From: an uncultured Collinsella sp.
GTDB taxonomy: Bacteria > Actinomycetota > Coriobacteriia > Coriobacteriales > Coriobacteriaceae
Length of the DNA stretch: 5,628 nucleotides
Reading direction: 5' to 3'
Assembly: GCA_900555355.1 (NCBI GenBank)
Contig: USKV01000110.1
Location: 1-5,628, forward strand
A model generated the notes under the pieces. It saw nothing but the letters and a program-made list of their open reading frames with translations, was not told the origin of the DNA and searched no databases. How positions within the stretch are numbered: position 1 is the first letter of the stretch; each line of letters starts with the position of its first letter. Positions 4,925 to 5,628 of this stretch are shown in pieces. Both the position numbers and the translations under genes were made by a program.

Positions 4925-5628
4925 CTGGAAGCCCTACCAGAGCGGCAGCAAGCTAGGGGTCACCTTCTGCAATGCATCCCGGTATTTCCCCGTAGCCCAC
5001 GACGTAGAGGACAACCTGACCGAGGGCGTGTTCATCGACACCATTCAGGATGACGAGAACTACTACCACCGGCTGGAGTGGATGCACGTTCTGGAGCGCC
5101 GTCAGGATCTGCGGGAGGAAGAGCTGGCCCAATTGGAGGATTCCGACCTTGACCCGCCTACGCAGTTTCCCTGCATCAAGGTGGTAAACCTCGTCTTCCG
5201 CAGCGCAACACAGGACAGTCTGGGCAGCCCGGAGGATCTGAGCATCCGCCCGGAGTGGGACGAGATCCAGCCTGTCGCATATCTGACCGGGCTGGAAAAG
5301 CTCCCTGTCGGCTATTTTGTGACCCCCATTGTCAACAGCATTGAGCCAGACAGCGAACTGGGCGCGGCCATGTTCGAGCCTGCCCGGAAGCAGATCATCG
5401 ATGCAGACGAGCAGTACACCCGGCTGGACTGGGAGTACGAGGGCGGCGAATTGGCTGTGGATACAGATGAGAAGTTCCTCAAGCCCAGTGCCGCCGGGCA
5501 GCAGCTGTCCAAGGCTGAAGCGCTGCGGCAATACGGTGTCCCGCCCGAGGCCATCGACAGCACCGCGCCCCACCACCGGGAGCGGCTGTTCCACGGCATC
5601 AACGTCAACACCGGCATCACCGACGGCA
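4881..5628 (+). CDS. Phage portal protein (A118/SPP1 gp6-like), internal fragment
   Basis: One uninterrupted plus-strand frame of 249 codons, open to the right edge and lacking its start. Portal proteins form the dodecameric ring at the capsid vertex through which DNA is packed and to which the tail attaches. Segments that fit the A118-type portal family are ALALGSGIWKPY at the left end, a following CNASRYFPVAHD-type segment, an acidic, variable centre (EDNLTEGVFIDTI, then LEERR-like charged stretch), and DADEQYTRLDWEYEGGEL with RLFHGIN towards the right end, where these proteins usually have a D-x-x-x-S/T-R-x-x-WEYEG block and a LYRGL/LFRGL block. Full-length proteins are roughly 450-520 residues, so about the first 100-150 codons and the last ~100 are missing. 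Codons and composition are not obviously different from folD. Terminase would be expected upstream and a minor head protein downstream in an intact prophage. Identification is by remembered family pattern, not by a search. Confidence 0.72.

Noticed and set aside
4130..5053. 307-codon plus-strand open frame across folD and the breakpoint
   Set aside because: It is antisense to clear FolD motifs and out of frame with the portal gene; the His/Gly/Ala-rich translation has no family features.
4953..5594. 213-codon minus-strand open frame opposite the portal fragment
   Set aside because: The plus-strand frame carries portal-like blocks and is open to the window edge; the antisense frame has no recognisable features.

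Overview
The window reads as a gut-type, moderately high-GC bacterial sequence in at least two unlike parts. Roughly positions 1-3700 are G+C-rich, gene-dense chromosomal sequence that I would place, by general character only, in the Coriobacteriia (Collinsella-like). The right part (about 4175-5628) carries a folD fragment and a tailed-phage portal fragment whose sequence style recalls Clostridia such as Oscillospiraceae. Neither assignment can be proved without a database search.

Layout. On the minus strand, a ribokinase gene (338-1300) is followed after 30 bases by the start of a nucleoside hydrolase gene (307 to beyond base 1). Together they form a ribonucleoside salvage operon: the hydrolase frees ribose from nucleosides and the kinase makes ribose 5-phosphate. 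A sigma-70-like promoter (1364-1392) with an overlapping inverted repeat (1376-1393) lies upstream and looks like a repressor-controlled start. Divergent from it, on the plus strand, is a large two-domain membrane acyltransferase (1487-3703). It has an AT3 membrane domain and an extracytoplasmic SGNH domain, the architecture of OatA-type cell-envelope O-acetyltransferases, with a calcium-loop-like motif in the linker.

The 471 bases between this gene and the convergent folD fragment hold no gene but are rich in structure. There is a perfect 18-bp hairpin (3727-3764). There is also a 229-bp element (3909-4137) bounded by 47-bp imperfect inverted repeats with a 17-bp perfect core and containing an internal 11-bp hairpin. 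It looks like a small non-autonomous mobile element or a structured intergenic repeat.

The right end holds folD (minus strand) lacking its first ~50 or so codons, abutting at about 4880 a plus-strand phage portal gene that lacks its own 5' part. Both genes lose their N-termini at the same point, which marks a breakpoint: either a real rearrangement involving a prophage or a chimeric assembly join. This breakpoint and the inverted-repeat element are the two observations most worth checking. I do not see a complete, undescribed multi-gene system in this window.
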